The notes: generated by a model not told the origin, from the letters alone. A DNA stretch of 64,000 nt from Vibrio panuliri (GCF_009938205.1 NZ_AP019655.1:372001-436000), one strand, 5' to 3'; shown: positions 26,401-34,573, numbered from the stretch's first letter. Numbers and translations are program-made.

Positions 26401-29400
26401 CCCCCATGAGCATCTTTGACATCATAAGTAAAATGGACCTGACCGTTGTAGTCTTTTTCTGGCGTGAAAGTATAGGTGCCATCTTGGTTATCTCTAATCG
26501 AACCGTGGTCAGCATGAAGATTGTCTATGTGTAATTTGCCTGCATCACTACTATCAACATCCATGCTATTCGACAATAGTTGGGCTTGGGTTAAGATTTG
26601 TGTTTGGTCTTCTTTGCCGGGTTGCAGTTGCACTTCACCGGATGCGAAAGGGGCGTCGTTGTCGCCATGGATAGTGATGACGACATCATGGGTTGTACCA
26701 TCGGCACTGCGGATAGTAATGGTGTCAGTTAGATTTTCTCCATTATTGAGTGCATCTATCTTACGTCCAACTGCGCTATCCCCCACCTCTGCGTAATAGC
26801 TCCAATTTCCATCTGGTTGAAGTATCAAACGTCCATACTGCCCAAAGTATTGATACGCTGGCGCATTGTTATCGAAGTGCGCTTCTCCAGCATCACTGTC
26901 GACAACATCGAGTTTTCCGGACGTATGGATATGATCATTCCAAAGATGAGAAATATTACCTCGCTGATAGTCAGGAGAACGATCAGCGTAGGTCGATTCA
27001 TAGACATCTCCGGTGTCCACGCCGGTAATGGTTGCCGCATCATTGGTACCTTTAACAAGCACTTCTACTTTCTGCGTCGCGCGTGAACCATCACTAGAGA
27101 TCGCGACAATGTTAAACGTTTCAGCTTTGCCATCTCCACTTAGTAGCGAGTCAACTTTTGCAGCATCCAAGTCATAATGCCAATGTCCGTCGCGATCAAC
27201 ATAGAAGGTACCGTAGCTACCCGCTTGAGAGGAGCTTGAGCCTGCCAATTCAAAAGTGACATGATCACCTTTATCGAGATCGTGCGCTTGAAGCATGCCA
27301 GCAACCGTGGTCTTGATATCCTCGACCACCGTTCCGATTGCTGCTGTTAGGGCATTTGGTGTGTCAATGATGACATGATCATCTTGACCTTGAATGGTGG
27401 CAGTTACAGGTATTCGAGTGCCGTCTTTTGTAATAAGCACCATCGAGTCTTGAAGCTGTTGTCCACTCTTAAGTCCCTGAATATCAGGATTGGCATTGTC
27501 GGCGGTATAACTCCATTTGTTGTGACCATCGGTACTGTGTGTGGTGGAGAAATAGCCATGATTAGCGGTTAGATTCATCGCAAAATCTGTCGGTACTGCG
27601 TGCTTAACACCATTGACTTCAATAAAGGCTATCTCTGCTTCGGAAGTGCCGTCTACATCGGTGACATCCAAGTTGCTCCAGCCAGACCAGAGTTGGTCAG
27701 TGGTGCCAGCTCGTAAATGGTCCTCTGTCACCGAGCCTGAATCTTGTCCTGCCGCTAGAACACTCGCATCATTTACCGATGCGAGATCGAGTGAGGCACC
27801 TGTTGGCGTTGAGCCGCCGTGGGCGTCATTGATGTCATAACTAAAGTGTACTTTGCCGTGATAATTGCTCTCTGGGGTATAGGTGTATGTTCCGTCTTGG
27901 TTGTCTCGAATAGAGCCATGATCGGCAATAAGGTTTGCGATGGAAAGTTGACCTTGGTCGTTATGATCGACATCAATCGCATTGGCAAGTAAATCCGCTG
28001 CGGTAAGGGTTTGGATGGTGTCTTCTTTGCCAGAATTGAGTTGCACTTCACTTGATACGTAAGGTGTATCATTATCACCATGAATAGTGACAACGATATC
28101 GTGAGTTGTGCCATCTTTGGTTCTAACAGTGATTGTGTCGGTGAGAGTTTCACCAACCCCGAGCTTGTCGATCGTCGAACCAACAGTGGTTGGCGTACTT
28201 CCTTGGTGCCAATCATGTGTGCCCGCCGCGACACTGTAGTTCCACGAGCCATCACGATGAAGTTGCAAATGTCCATATTGACCACTGTAGGAGTATGTTC
28301 CTCCATTCGTATCAAATACGGACTCACCGTTATCGAGATCGTTAATGCTCAATTTACCGCTGGTGGTCAGTGTATTTTGTCCCAGCACTGCCATACCCGG
28401 TTGAGCATGGTCAGGCGACATGTCTTGCCCCGCCTGATTTTCGTGAACGTCACCGGAGTCGACGCCAGAGATTTTCGCTAAATCATTAGTACCCGTGAGC
28501 ACTATCTCTAAGTTTTGGGTAGCGCTGGCACCATGCTCATCAGTCACAGTGACAGGAATCGTCACTGTCTCAGACTGACCTTGAGCTAAGTGTTGGTAGG
28601 CAGAGTGCGAGGGATCAAAGGTATAACTGCCATCGGAGTTAAATGTAAGTCCTGCCACCGATTTTTGTATGGAGTATTTGAGAGTGGCGTGGTTGTCAAT
28701 ATCGTTGCCATGCATCTGTCCGGAAAGCATGGCACCATCTTCACTTAGTGAATGAGATTGGCCGTGTATCGTGGGCGTATCGTTAGTGCCGCTTACTTCG
28801 ATGTTAATCGAGTGAGTTGTTCCGTCGACGGATTGGATGGTAAAGACGTCATGATGTCTTTCCGATCCACCGAGCTGCTGAACCTCTAATTTGTTGTTAT
28901 CGAGAGCGTAGTGCCATGTGCCATCTTTATTAAAGTCTAAATGTCCGAATTGCCCTTGGTATTGATGTGCAATGAAACTGTCTTGACCTGCATCTGGATC
29001 ATGGATAGAGAGCGCGCCGCTGAGCGTGGTTTTTTGATCTTCAATGACTGCCCCTGAACCACCAGAGATAGATGCTTGATCATCGGAGCCGCCAATCGTC
29101 ATGTTGAGGACTTGGGCTGTCCCATCTTTGGTGTGAATAGTAAACGATTCATGGAGCGCTTTTTGGCTTGTCAAAGCTTGGATGTTGGTGAGTGAGTTAT
29201 TAACGCGATATTGCCAGTGCCCATTTGCATCAATAGTCAAAGAGCCAAATTTGCCGTTGAGCGTTTCTGCATGTACTGAGCTTTCATCATGATCGGGGTC
29301 GACAACATCGATTTTTCCACCGGTGGTTATAAATCCTTGTGAGTCGACGTTGTGATCCTCAGTCACACTGCCGGTTAAGTCTCCGGATATTGTTGGATTG

Positions 29401-30143
29401 TCTTGCGTACCGTGAACGGGAATTTGTACGACGACTTTTGTTCCGTCGGAAAGATGCAGAGTAAATGTATCCGTTCCCAGCTCTTGTTTTTGTAATAGGA
29501 CATAAGCAGGAGACTTGGGATCTAAGGTAAAGGTATATTGACCGTTCGCTCCTACATGCAATGTGCCATATTTGCCTTGTATCGTTTCATCAACAAAGGT
29601 GGGAGGCGTGTGTGATGATGGACCTGCCGTTGTGTTAGGTGTGGTATGAGAAACGTTTGGTTGTATTGACGGAGTCGAAGTAACCGCAGAGAGTGATGAA
29701 TGAGTAGAAATAGTATGAACAATCGGATGCAGTTTGGTTGATAGATAGTGCGTTGATAAGTGGTGAGATGAATGAGGTGTAAGGCTGACTGACGTTTCGA
29801 TACTGTCACTTATCTCACCTTTTTCGTCTTTGAGCTGGGTTTCTTGGTTTGCAATCTTACTGACAGGCGAAAATGTTTTATGCTCGCTTGATAACGATTC
29901 ACCATTTTGATTGTCGGCTTGTAAACTAGATGTATCACTTTCTTGTTTTAAGATAGTGGGATCCGATTCGAGTTGTTTTGCGAACGAAGGCAGGATTATC
30001 GCGATCTCTCGAGGCAAGGGAACGTTAATATTGACTTGGGAAAACAGTCTTATCTTTGTTTTAGATGCTTTGTTTTTTGTTTGGGCTAAATTGCTTTTAG
30101 TCTGCGTAACAGAGTGTTGTTCTTTTTTGTCACTAGTAGCCAT
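20475..30143 (-). CDS. Giant VCBS-repeat adhesin, type I secretion substrate (3222 residues)
   Basis: The first 190 residues are polar and Ser/Thr/His-rich without a signal peptide. About 20 tandem beta-sandwich repeats of the VCBS/cadherin-like kind follow, each starting near a GSVTED motif and ending near GTNDAP, with several long variants containing TYTPEKNYNG. Near the C-terminus, KDGNDILFIGG and GGHGSDTLILGA resemble RTX calcium-binding nonapeptides. A run of eight prolines near 3075 leads into an acidic, His-rich tail of about 140 residues. Such proteins are exported by type I systems and mediate attachment and biofilm. AGGGA lies six bases before the ATG. The ABC-ABC-HlyD operon converges on it, and an HD-GYP gene is divergent. 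Histidine content is unusually high throughout. Confidence 0.93.
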   Translation of the reverse strand: MATSDKKEQHSVTQTKSNLAQTKNKASKTKIRLFSQVNINVPLPREIAIILPSFAKQLESDPTILKQESDTSSLQADNQNGESLSSEHKTFSPVSKIANQETQLKDEKGEISDSIETSVSLTPHSSHHLSTHYLSTKLHPIVHTISTHSSLSAVTSTPSIQPNVSHTTPNTTAGPSSHTPPTFVDETIQGKYGTLHVGANGQYTFTLDPKSPAYVLLQKQELGTDTFTLHLSDGTKVVVQIPVHGTQDNPTISGDLTGSVTEDHNVDSQGFITTGGKIDVVDPDHDESSVHAETLNGKFGSLTIDANGHWQYRVNNSLTNIQALTSQKALHESFTIHTKDGTAQVLNMTIGGSDDQASISGGSGAVIEDQKTTLSGALSIHDPDAGQDSFIAHQYQGQFGHLDFNKDGTWHYALDNNKLEVQQLGGSERHHDVFTIQSVDGTTHSINIEVSGTNDTPTIHGQSHSLSEDGAMLSGQMHGNDIDNHATLKYSIQKSVAGLTFNSDGSYTFDPSHSAYQHLAQGQSETVTIPVTVTDEHGASATQNLEIVLTGTNDLAKISGVDSGDVHENQAGQDMSPDHAQPGMAVLGQNTLTTSGKLSINDLDNGESVFDTNGGTYSYSGQYGHLQLHRDGSWNYSVAAGTHDWHQGSTPTTVGSTIDKLGVGETLTDTITVRTKDGTTHDIVVTIHGDNDTPYVSSEVQLNSGKEDTIQTLTAADLLANAIDVDHNDQGQLSIANLIADHGSIRDNQDGTYTYTPESNYHGKVHFSYDINDAHGGSTPTGASLDLASVNDASVLAAGQDSGSVTEDHLRAGTTDQLWSGWSNLDVTDVDGTSEAEIAFIEVNGVKHAVPTDFAMNLTANHGYFSTTHSTDGHNKWSYTADNANPDIQGLKSGQQLQDSMVLITKDGTRIPVTATIQGQDDHVIIDTPNALTAAIGTVVEDIKTTVAGMLQAHDLDKGDHVTFELAGSSSSQAGSYGTFYVDRDGHWHYDLDAAKVDSLLSGDGKAETFNIVAISSDGSRATQKVEVLVKGTNDAATITGVDTGDVYESTYADRSPDYQRGNISHLWNDHIHTSGKLDVVDSDAGEAHFDNNAPAYQYFGQYGRLILQPDGNWSYYAEVGDSAVGRKIDALNNGENLTDTITIRSADGTTHDVVITIHGDNDAPFASGEVQLQPGKEDQTQILTQAQLLSNSMDVDSSDAGKLHIDNLHADHGSIRDNQDGTYTFTPEKDYNGQVHFTYDVKDAHGGTTTTGANLALAATPDNAQISYANSDQHQLGVTEDRNYIDTHDNLHFDGKLDIVDPDQGEAKFDINLGSQTYQGIGYDTKLGGHILLMRDGRYTYTIRDHQPLVQNLKQGETITDECVVKSEDGTLFTIKVNIHGTNDAPTLTAQHQSVTEDGAVLSGQMIGQDVDHDATLTYTINHPIDGLTFNSDGSYTFDPSHSSYQQLKNGQTQTITVPVTVTDEHGASTTQNLEVKITGTEDTAQISGTDTGTLTEDRHVQGDAQHTIFTTGVLNIVDADAGEDHFRATHNAHALHDPYGGTLTIGKAGDWAYSVPNGNVQHLGQGETQQVQYEVQSLGGDKHIITLTIHGTNDAPVVSADVQLSAGKEDTTQVITSSDLLSNATDIDNNDIGHLSVTNLAVDHGSILDNGDGTFTLIPEKDYNGPLHFQYQVNDGHGGTAPASASMSVAAVNDRPIVQPITQQLKEDSTNHHVIDLLTGATDKEGDTLSIAQISYSVDGATKTGSLPDGFTLGADGHSLVIDATHSTFQHLAVGQTQQVVVNYLIDDGHGGQTPQTATFTIEGTDDKAVLTSNVIQMSESEALSSKTSIYHGNLQLTDPDTGDHTQFAFSGRYMGQGYAPGSLTIWPDGSYQFRLESAFNRHADDLVDSLLKGESLEFPYQVRTSDGQRLNIIVKVVGEDDQARIEVGQYSTLDNHAYEDNLSPGGTPNQVWSGGNLHVVDPDHGQAGFVTQNFDTPEGGHFSINVRGGWQYTIDNAKLQHLGAGQSYQKTFSVESIDGSAHQTITVTVHGTNDAPVVTSSVVLTQGREDTPVILNASELLAHASDVDDNAQLTVSHLSVDHGQVTDNHDGTYTYTPEKNYNGAVQFNYEVTDEHGASVPTSATLTLAAVNDAATFTGDSGNITEDSNVRHNLHITGSPIIQDALMCHGHLVITDVDGQGEASLDLHGQRSLAQDGTYGHFIVTASGSWVYAVDNNNSHVQDLDRGQTLTDSIEVTSKDGTKHSITVTINGTTDAPTLHSLSDSSVQHSGAIEGNLISGLGTHEGVSGAATDTDSNAHLVLQDIQIKDPISGYVTVTPGHPHTMNGIGTLAIEANGHYTFTPDPGFTGSVPSMIYRVGDVGGHSVSDSAQNRLTIEITPPAQHTPTVTPQAISSDEDQTHTFTAAEFGYQDADHDALDHITITQLPAHGVLALNGAAVTTNQQVSKADLDAGHLTFTPLQNQNGVHYADFEFTANDGHQDSASASMIIDVNAVNDAPKVGSSFTSLLEDNQHSFSQADFKYTDVDGDSLHHITITNITHGTLSLNGRAINVGDDVAAADLSSLVYTPALNYHSVGASGLGGIQYTANDGHTDSKEGMYIINIVAAPDPAVFTGDSTGQAQEDLHTQVTGTLNVADPDGTQGFIAVQGGVGIVGSKGYGHAHIDGSGHWVYNLYNNHPIVQQLKQGETVTETITVQAKDGTSHDIAITVTGTNDIPTAAEKRPASHTVTEDSHQVSTGQLITQDTDGDTLSLSVDPNHGASFGSIQLDSHTNTWTYQLDNANPQVDALNDGDVLHDTFTLLIDDGHGGQTSQQITMTINGHTDPVPYTPPTISVSVDTRHAHHVTPTITAQTVRDFAQSIGQTAHTMRGNHEISGHDHADIIIVQGRLTEEAELKDGNDILFIGGRLSDEEIEGGHGSDTLILGAYTKQNAPRLHDHGEKLGNMELESIENIILGDGTVLKGHLPANFPVANQDHYEYSVAIHSQLSSSDETVAEIRLTHLENGLSLSDNGQEIHANPDGSYTVPSDGHFTLVSNQPLTGAHPHFATEVTTHNSVTGVTAVTSEDLQGQLHSHITPPPPPPPPAFSQSDEIQDPDGIQDDIALLADDTNPEQHLPAEHLSAEQNPATQDDSQHGVAAYLSALGLESSQANNDQFARSELPDDIDIVLSDEATTFDPLQPDADGHADVAMDSDSLDEKHDDLIAPDEHHDHGDPNNLSDPY

Positions 30144-30399
30144 TGACGTTCCCTATTTAGATCAAATAAACCTACTCTCAGTTAAGTACAAAATTCATTA
30201 CTTTGCTAAGTAACTGATTAAAATTATTAGCTTTTGAGATGTTAGATCTTGTTGAAGTGAGTGGGAAGTCGACAACAAGGAGAGAGTTAAAGTTAACTGC
30301 AGTTAACAGGGAAGAGCATATTGAAAACGGTGTAAATTTATCTTTAAAGAGTAGATATGCCTATATTTGTATTAGAGTCAAAAATAACAAGGGACTAAA
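30144..30399. promoter_or_regulatory. Divergent adhesin / HD-GYP control region
   Basis: This AT-rich 256-base region must hold both promoters. Its clearest element is the perfect 16-bp palindrome at 30292-30307. No gene is seen. Confidence 0.5.
30292..30307. promoter_or_regulatory. Perfect 16-bp palindrome GTTAACTGCAGTTAAC
   Basis: The sequence is its own reverse complement over 16 bases, about 150 bases upstream of the adhesin start and about 95 bases upstream of the HD-GYP start. It contains AGTTAACT, the same 8-mer found three times upstream of the DauR-like regulator. A dimeric regulator site is likely; its owner is unknown. Confidence 0.55.
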
Positions 30400-33291
30400 A
30401 TGCAATTCACGGCTAGGTCATTCCCGATACATATCCACATAACCACGATTATCATCATTGTAGTTTTGTTAGCTTCTGGTATTCAAATTTGGCTAACTAA
30501 CAACTCGTTGTCGGAAGTCATCACCAAAGCTAATAGCAGGTTGTTTGAACGCATTGCAACGGAGACCAAACATCAGCTAAATAGCCACTACAGTACGGCG
30601 TTCACTGCTCTGGGGAGCTTTACGCAAAGTCATAATTTGAATGCCACCGCAGCAAGTGAGCGGATTCGAGTTCTTCCGGAGGTTGTACATCTACTCAGTG
30701 AGTTTCCTCATATTCTCGCGTATTCGTTCGTTTTCCCCGACGGTGATGCCATTATTGTCAAGCGTATGGATAACGAGTTATCAAGCAATGTGGCTATCAA
30801 AGATCCTCGAGCTCAGTTTTTGGTAACGCATCATCACAACGGTTCAAATCGTGTCTTTACTCTGAGTGAGAAGTTAGAGTTGATAGAGGACAATCTAGAA
30901 AATCAAAGTGCGTTGTCGTTTGAAGCGTATCAGAAGTTTGCTGGGGGAGAAAAAGGTCAAAATATTATCTCCAAACCGACGACCTTGCCTAATTCAAATG
31001 CGTTGGGAATCCATATTTATCGTGAAAGTGAACAAGGTTTACTGGTATTTGCTGACGTGCGTTTAGATGACCTAAGGCTATCTTTGAATGAGACACTAGA
31101 AAATACGTCATCAATTCGGGTTCTGTACAATGATGATGGTTCAATATTTGCGTTTAGCGACGGTACAACTAACCAGGGAATAGATACCCAAGCTTCTAGC
31201 CAATCAGCAGTGTATCGTTTAGAAGAGTTAAATCAGGCGGTAGTGTCTCATGCTATCGAACATCATGACCAGCAAGGGACATTGGGTCTTTTCGAATTTG
31301 GCAGTGAACGGTGGTTTGGTCATATTGTGACGCTGAAACCTTTAAACAGCGAACATATTCATCTGCTTATTGCGACTAAAGCGAATGACCTATTTGATGA
31401 TGGGCTACTCATCAAGAAGCAAACAATTTATGCCTCTTTGTTGTTCCTGATTACTCTACTTCCTTGCATCTATCTCGTTTCTAATTTGATCTCTAAGCCA
31501 ATTATTCGAGCCACCAACAAAGCAAAAGAGATAGAGAACTTTCGTTTTGATGATGCTTCTTTACCTCATAGTTACATTAAAGAGATCCAAGAGCTCAACC
31601 ATGCGCAAATGTCGACACAGGCAACAATTAGCCGGTTCATTTCCCTGACCGATAGCATCGCCAGAAAGCAAGATCTCGATAAAATGCTTGAATTGGTGTG
31701 TCGAAATACGGCTGAGTCAGTGAGTGCAGATGGCGTATTTCTTTACTTATTGGACGCTGAGGAGAAAGCGCTTGTCCCGCGCTTTGTATGGCAGCGTTCA
31801 GGTAGTGAAATAAACGCGAGTTCAATCCCAGTGAGTAAAGCGACCTATTTCATTCAACAGGTTTTTATCAATAAACAAGCGCAAATATTCAAGTTAGCCG
31901 ATATGCCAAAGTTGATTGTGCCAGAGTCGCTCAACCTTGATAGTGAAGTCATATGTATCCCATTGAAAAATAGGGAGGGTCAGGTTATCGGGTCATTCGC
32001 CTTGTTATATGAAGACACCGTTGGCGAAGAGGTGCATACAGAGCATAAAGATTACCTTGAAATCCTCCTTGGTTATGTGTCCGTTGCCATAGAGACCCAT
32101 GAAATGATGGAGGCGCAAAGAGCATTACTTGATTCATTTATTCAAGTGTTTGCGGGCTCTTTGGATAAAAAATCGCCGTATACAGGGAATCACTGCCAGC
32201 GAGTTCCGATATTGACGCAATGGCTGACTCAAGCTGCGCAGGACTCAACACACGCGCCTTTCGATGATTTCAGTTTGACAGAGCAACAGTGGCAAGAGTT
32301 AAAAATGGCGAGTTGGTTACATGATTGTGGAAAAATCACAACACCAGAGTATGTCGTCGATAAGTCGACCAAGCTAGAGGCGATTTACGACCGCATTCAC
32401 GAAGTACGTATGCGCTTTGAAGTACTCAAAAGAGATCGAGAAATAGCGGTGTTTAAACAGCTCTATGGTGAATTGCCCGAGACATCACAAGTTTCTTTAC
32501 GACAACAACAAGAGACTTTGGACAATGACTTTGCGTTTGTTGCTCAACTTAATATTGGTGGCGAGTTTGTGAGTGATTCTGATCTTGAACGCTTAAAACA
32601 AATTGGTGATATACCTTGGACTCGCACGCTTAGTAAGCGGATAGGTATTTCGTGGGTCGAGCAGCAGCGTTTTACTGGTGCTGAGCAATTACCGCAACAA
32701 GAGAAGTTACTGAGTGATTTGCCCGAACATATCGTTGAATGGGATTTCCCTCCCACTAACGAAGCGCGCTTTTCACTCAAACCAACTCAGCATAAAGCCA
32801 ATATGGGTGAGTACTATAATCTGTCCATTCGTCGAGGAACTCTAACAGACGAAGAACGTTTTATTATTAATGACCACATCATACAAACTATTGTTATTTT
32901 AGAGTCTTTACCGTTTCCCAAACATATGCAGAATGTAGCGAAAATAGCTGGAGGACATCACGAAAAAATTGATGGAACAGGTTATCCGATGGGATTGAGA
33001 GGGGATGAGATGCCTCTAACTGCAAGGGTAATGGCGATAGCTGATGTGTTTGAAGCTCTGACAAGTGCAGATCGCCCTTATAAAAAAGCCAAGTCGTTAT
33101 CTGAATCACTCAAAATCATGCACTTCATGGTAAAAGATCAGCATCTAGACAAAGAGTTGTTTGAACTCTTCCTTACTTCTGGAATTTATAAGCGTTTTGC
33201 CCATCAATACATGAAGGAAGAGCAGATTGATAAAGTTGATATTGAGGACTACATCGACCGAACATCTGAACGATTAGATATGATCAAATGA
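30400..33291 (+). CDS. Membrane HD-GYP c-di-GMP phosphodiesterase with periplasmic sensor and GAF domain
   Basis: Layout: membrane helix at about 12-32, a periplasmic sensor (Cache/CHASE-like) of about 310 residues, a second helix near 345-365, a linker, a GAF-like domain at about 420-560, then an HD-GYP domain. Catalytic motifs are HDCGK at 641-645 and HHEKIDGTGYP at 853-863. The distance between them is about 210 residues, much longer than in ordinary HD-GYP domains, so there is an insertion of roughly 150 residues. The domain hydrolyses cyclic-di-GMP. AAGGGA is six bases before ATG. It is divergent from the giant adhesin, so it probably tunes adhesin expression or display in response to an external signal. 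Confidence 0.9.
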   Translation: MQFTARSFPIHIHITTIIIIVVLLASGIQIWLTNNSLSEVITKANSRLFERIATETKHQLNSHYSTAFTALGSFTQSHNLNATAASERIRVLPEVVHLLSEFPHILAYSFVFPDGDAIIVKRMDNELSSNVAIKDPRAQFLVTHHHNGSNRVFTLSEKLELIEDNLENQSALSFEAYQKFAGGEKGQNIISKPTTLPNSNALGIHIYRESEQGLLVFADVRLDDLRLSLNETLENTSSIRVLYNDDGSIFAFSDGTTNQGIDTQASSQSAVYRLEELNQAVVSHAIEHHDQQGTLGLFEFGSERWFGHIVTLKPLNSEHIHLLIATKANDLFDDGLLIKKQTIYASLLFLITLLPCIYLVSNLISKPIIRATNKAKEIENFRFDDASLPHSYIKEIQELNHAQMSTQATISRFISLTDSIARKQDLDKMLELVCRNTAESVSADGVFLYLLDAEEKALVPRFVWQRSGSEINASSIPVSKATYFIQQVFINKQAQIFKLADMPKLIVPESLNLDSEVICIPLKNREGQVIGSFALLYEDTVGEEVHTEHKDYLEILLGYVSVAIETHEMMEAQRALLDSFIQVFAGSLDKKSPYTGNHCQRVPILTQWLTQAAQDSTHAPFDDFSLTEQQWQELKMASWLHDCGKITTPEYVVDKSTKLEAIYDRIHEVRMRFEVLKRDREIAVFKQLYGELPETSQVSLRQQQETLDNDFAFVAQLNIGGEFVSDSDLERLKQIGDIPWTRTLSKRIGISWVEQQRFTGAEQLPQQEKLLSDLPEHIVEWDFPPTNEARFSLKPTQHKANMGEYYNLSIRRGTLTDEERFIINDHIIQTIVILESLPFPKHMQNVAKIAGGHHEKIDGTGYPMGLRGDEMPLTARVMAIADVFEALTSADRPYKKAKSLSESLKIMHFMVKDQHLDKELFELFLTSGIYKRFAHQYMKEEQIDKVDIEDYIDRTSERLDMIK

Positions 33292-33442
33292 TGGCTGTTA
33301 GTTTGATGGCTTTGTATGGCTAACTAATTTGATTGAAGCCAGTTTGTTTTTTGTAGTTCATTGCTGAAAGTAACTTTCTTACTGATGAAGTTTAGTTGAA
33401 ATGGATGATTCACAAAAATATCAATTTATGGTTGTTTCAACA
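33292..33442. other. Spacer between HD-GYP gene and repeat copy B
   Basis: AT-rich sequence with no gene. The left edge of the direct repeat begins at about 33443. Confidence 0.4.
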
Positions 33443-33459
33443 TAAAAACTGAATAATTG

Positions 33460-33486
33460 AGAGTCGCTTTTAGCGGCTCTTTTTTT
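33460..33486 (+). terminator. guaC-type terminator within repeat copy B
   Basis: AGAGTCGCT pairs with AGCGGCTCT (one U-G pair) around TTT, followed by a T run. It differs from the guaC terminator by one substitution in the stem. Confidence 0.85.
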
Positions 33487-33620
33487 GCCTGAATATATTA
33501 GGCTTTTTCAACCAGTATTTTATGCATGGTTTCTCATATTAATCGTGAGCAGCTTGCTTTGTGCTCGCATTTCGCTGTATCAATCCTTTTGTATTACATA
33601 ACTGACTTCAGGGTGTGAAT

Positions 33621-34409
33621 ATGTTGATTCCTTTTGGTTTAAAGCAAGGCAAGTTCTATGACGTGAGCGAAGTGGAGCGTGGTCGAGCTTGCGGGTGTAT
33701 TTGCCCGAGTTGCAAACAAACGCTTGTTGCAAGGAAAGGGGATCCTGAGAAAAAGATTCACCACTTTGCTCATGATAAGAAAGCCAAAGAAGACCAAGAG
33801 GAAAAAATAAAATGCGACTACTCATTTTGTGTAGTTGCAAGGCTGGTCATTAAGCAATGCATTCGAGAGTTATCCTCATTTGAGATGCTATTTCCCGAAT
33901 GGAAAATCGAACTACATAAAAATGATCAGTTTGGTCGAACGCAAACAGTAACCGGATATGCGACCAAGTCGCATACACTGCTGATCGAACAATTTGAAGT
34001 GGAACCTTCAGCGCCATATAACGATCTGGATGTGCTTTGTTATATTGGTGGTTATCCCGTTGGTATCCACTTTAGCTATAACGGTCGCCCTTGTTACATT
34101 CCTAAAGAGGACGAACAATTATCGTTAATCGATATTGATCTTGAGCCGCTTAGAGCGCTTTATGCGAACTTTACTCAGAAAAGCCATGAGTCATTTAAAG
34201 AACTGGTTATGGACTATGTATTCAAGGTTGGTTCTCGAAATTGGCTGACACATATTCGATACGCATCTCGTAAAAAAGAACTGAAAGCTAAATTAAAAGA
34301 GCTAGTCGAGGCGTCAAACGAACTTCCTCCACCTGAGAGCCCCTCGTCATTCGTCAAGTCTCCAATCAAGCAAGAAAGACGGCGAAATCAACTCGTGAAT
34401 CTCGAATAA
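33621..34409 (+). CDS. CoiA-like protein, copy B (C-terminus replaced after 13-base deletion)
   Basis: The protein is identical to copy A except for Gln-to-Pro, Thr-to-Asn and Asp-to-Glu changes over the shared part. It has the same CICPSC zinc ribbon and HHFAH motif and the same start arrangement (ATG 33621 with AGGG upstream). At the point where copy A stops, this copy remains in frame (PPPESPSSFVKSPIK). A 13-base deletion near 34370 then shifts it, giving a short basic ending, QERRRNQLVNLE. The conserved zinc-ribbon tail is thereby lost, by a different mutation than in copy A. Whether the truncated form works is unknown. Confidence 0.65.
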   Translation: MLIPFGLKQGKFYDVSEVERGRACGCICPSCKQTLVARKGDPEKKIHHFAHDKKAKEDQEEKIKCDYSFCVVARLVIKQCIRELSSFEMLFPEWKIELHKNDQFGRTQTVTGYATKSHTLLIEQFEVEPSAPYNDLDVLCYIGGYPVGIHFSYNGRPCYIPKEDEQLSLIDIDLEPLRALYANFTQKSHESFKELVMDYVFKVGSRNWLTHIRYASRKKELKAKLKELVEASNELPPPESPSSFVKSPIKQERRRNQLVNLE

Positions 34410-34573
34410 CAATATGCTCTCCTGATGGGCTTTGTATCCTCTGTCACAAAGGTAGGGCGGGTTATATTAATGATCTGATTTGTGCACCTTGTTTACAAAA
34501 TTATTATGCGAGGGGAATTTATCATGTCGGAGATATTAAGAAAGCGGTTGTATCTGAATGTTCGGATTATTAG
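34373..34573 (+). pseudogene. Out-of-frame zinc-ribbon tail of CoiA-like copy B
   Basis: In the shifted frame the sequence again encodes CSPDGLCILCHKG, CAPC and YARGIYHVGDIKKAV, ending at TAG 34571. It matches the tail of copy A with mostly silent changes, which suggests that it was under protein selection until recently. Confidence 0.7.

Larger units (their letters stand above)
33443..34545 (+). repeat. Direct repeat copy B (terminator plus CoiA-like gene)
   Basis: Same orientation and nearly the same sequence as 4282-5399. It starts with the guaC-type terminator, although here the upstream gene is the HD-GYP enzyme. Compared with copy A it lacks one base near 34333 and 13 bases near 34370. 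The two copies are 29.16 kb apart. Homology fades after 34545, where new sequence leading to the toxin-like gene begins. Confidence 0.9.

Noticed and set aside
20475..30143. Many open frames of 60-180 codons antisense or out of frame within the adhesin gene
   Set aside because: They follow from the repetitive, compositionally biased coding sequence, recur in the same relative frame in each repeat, and lack ribosome sites.
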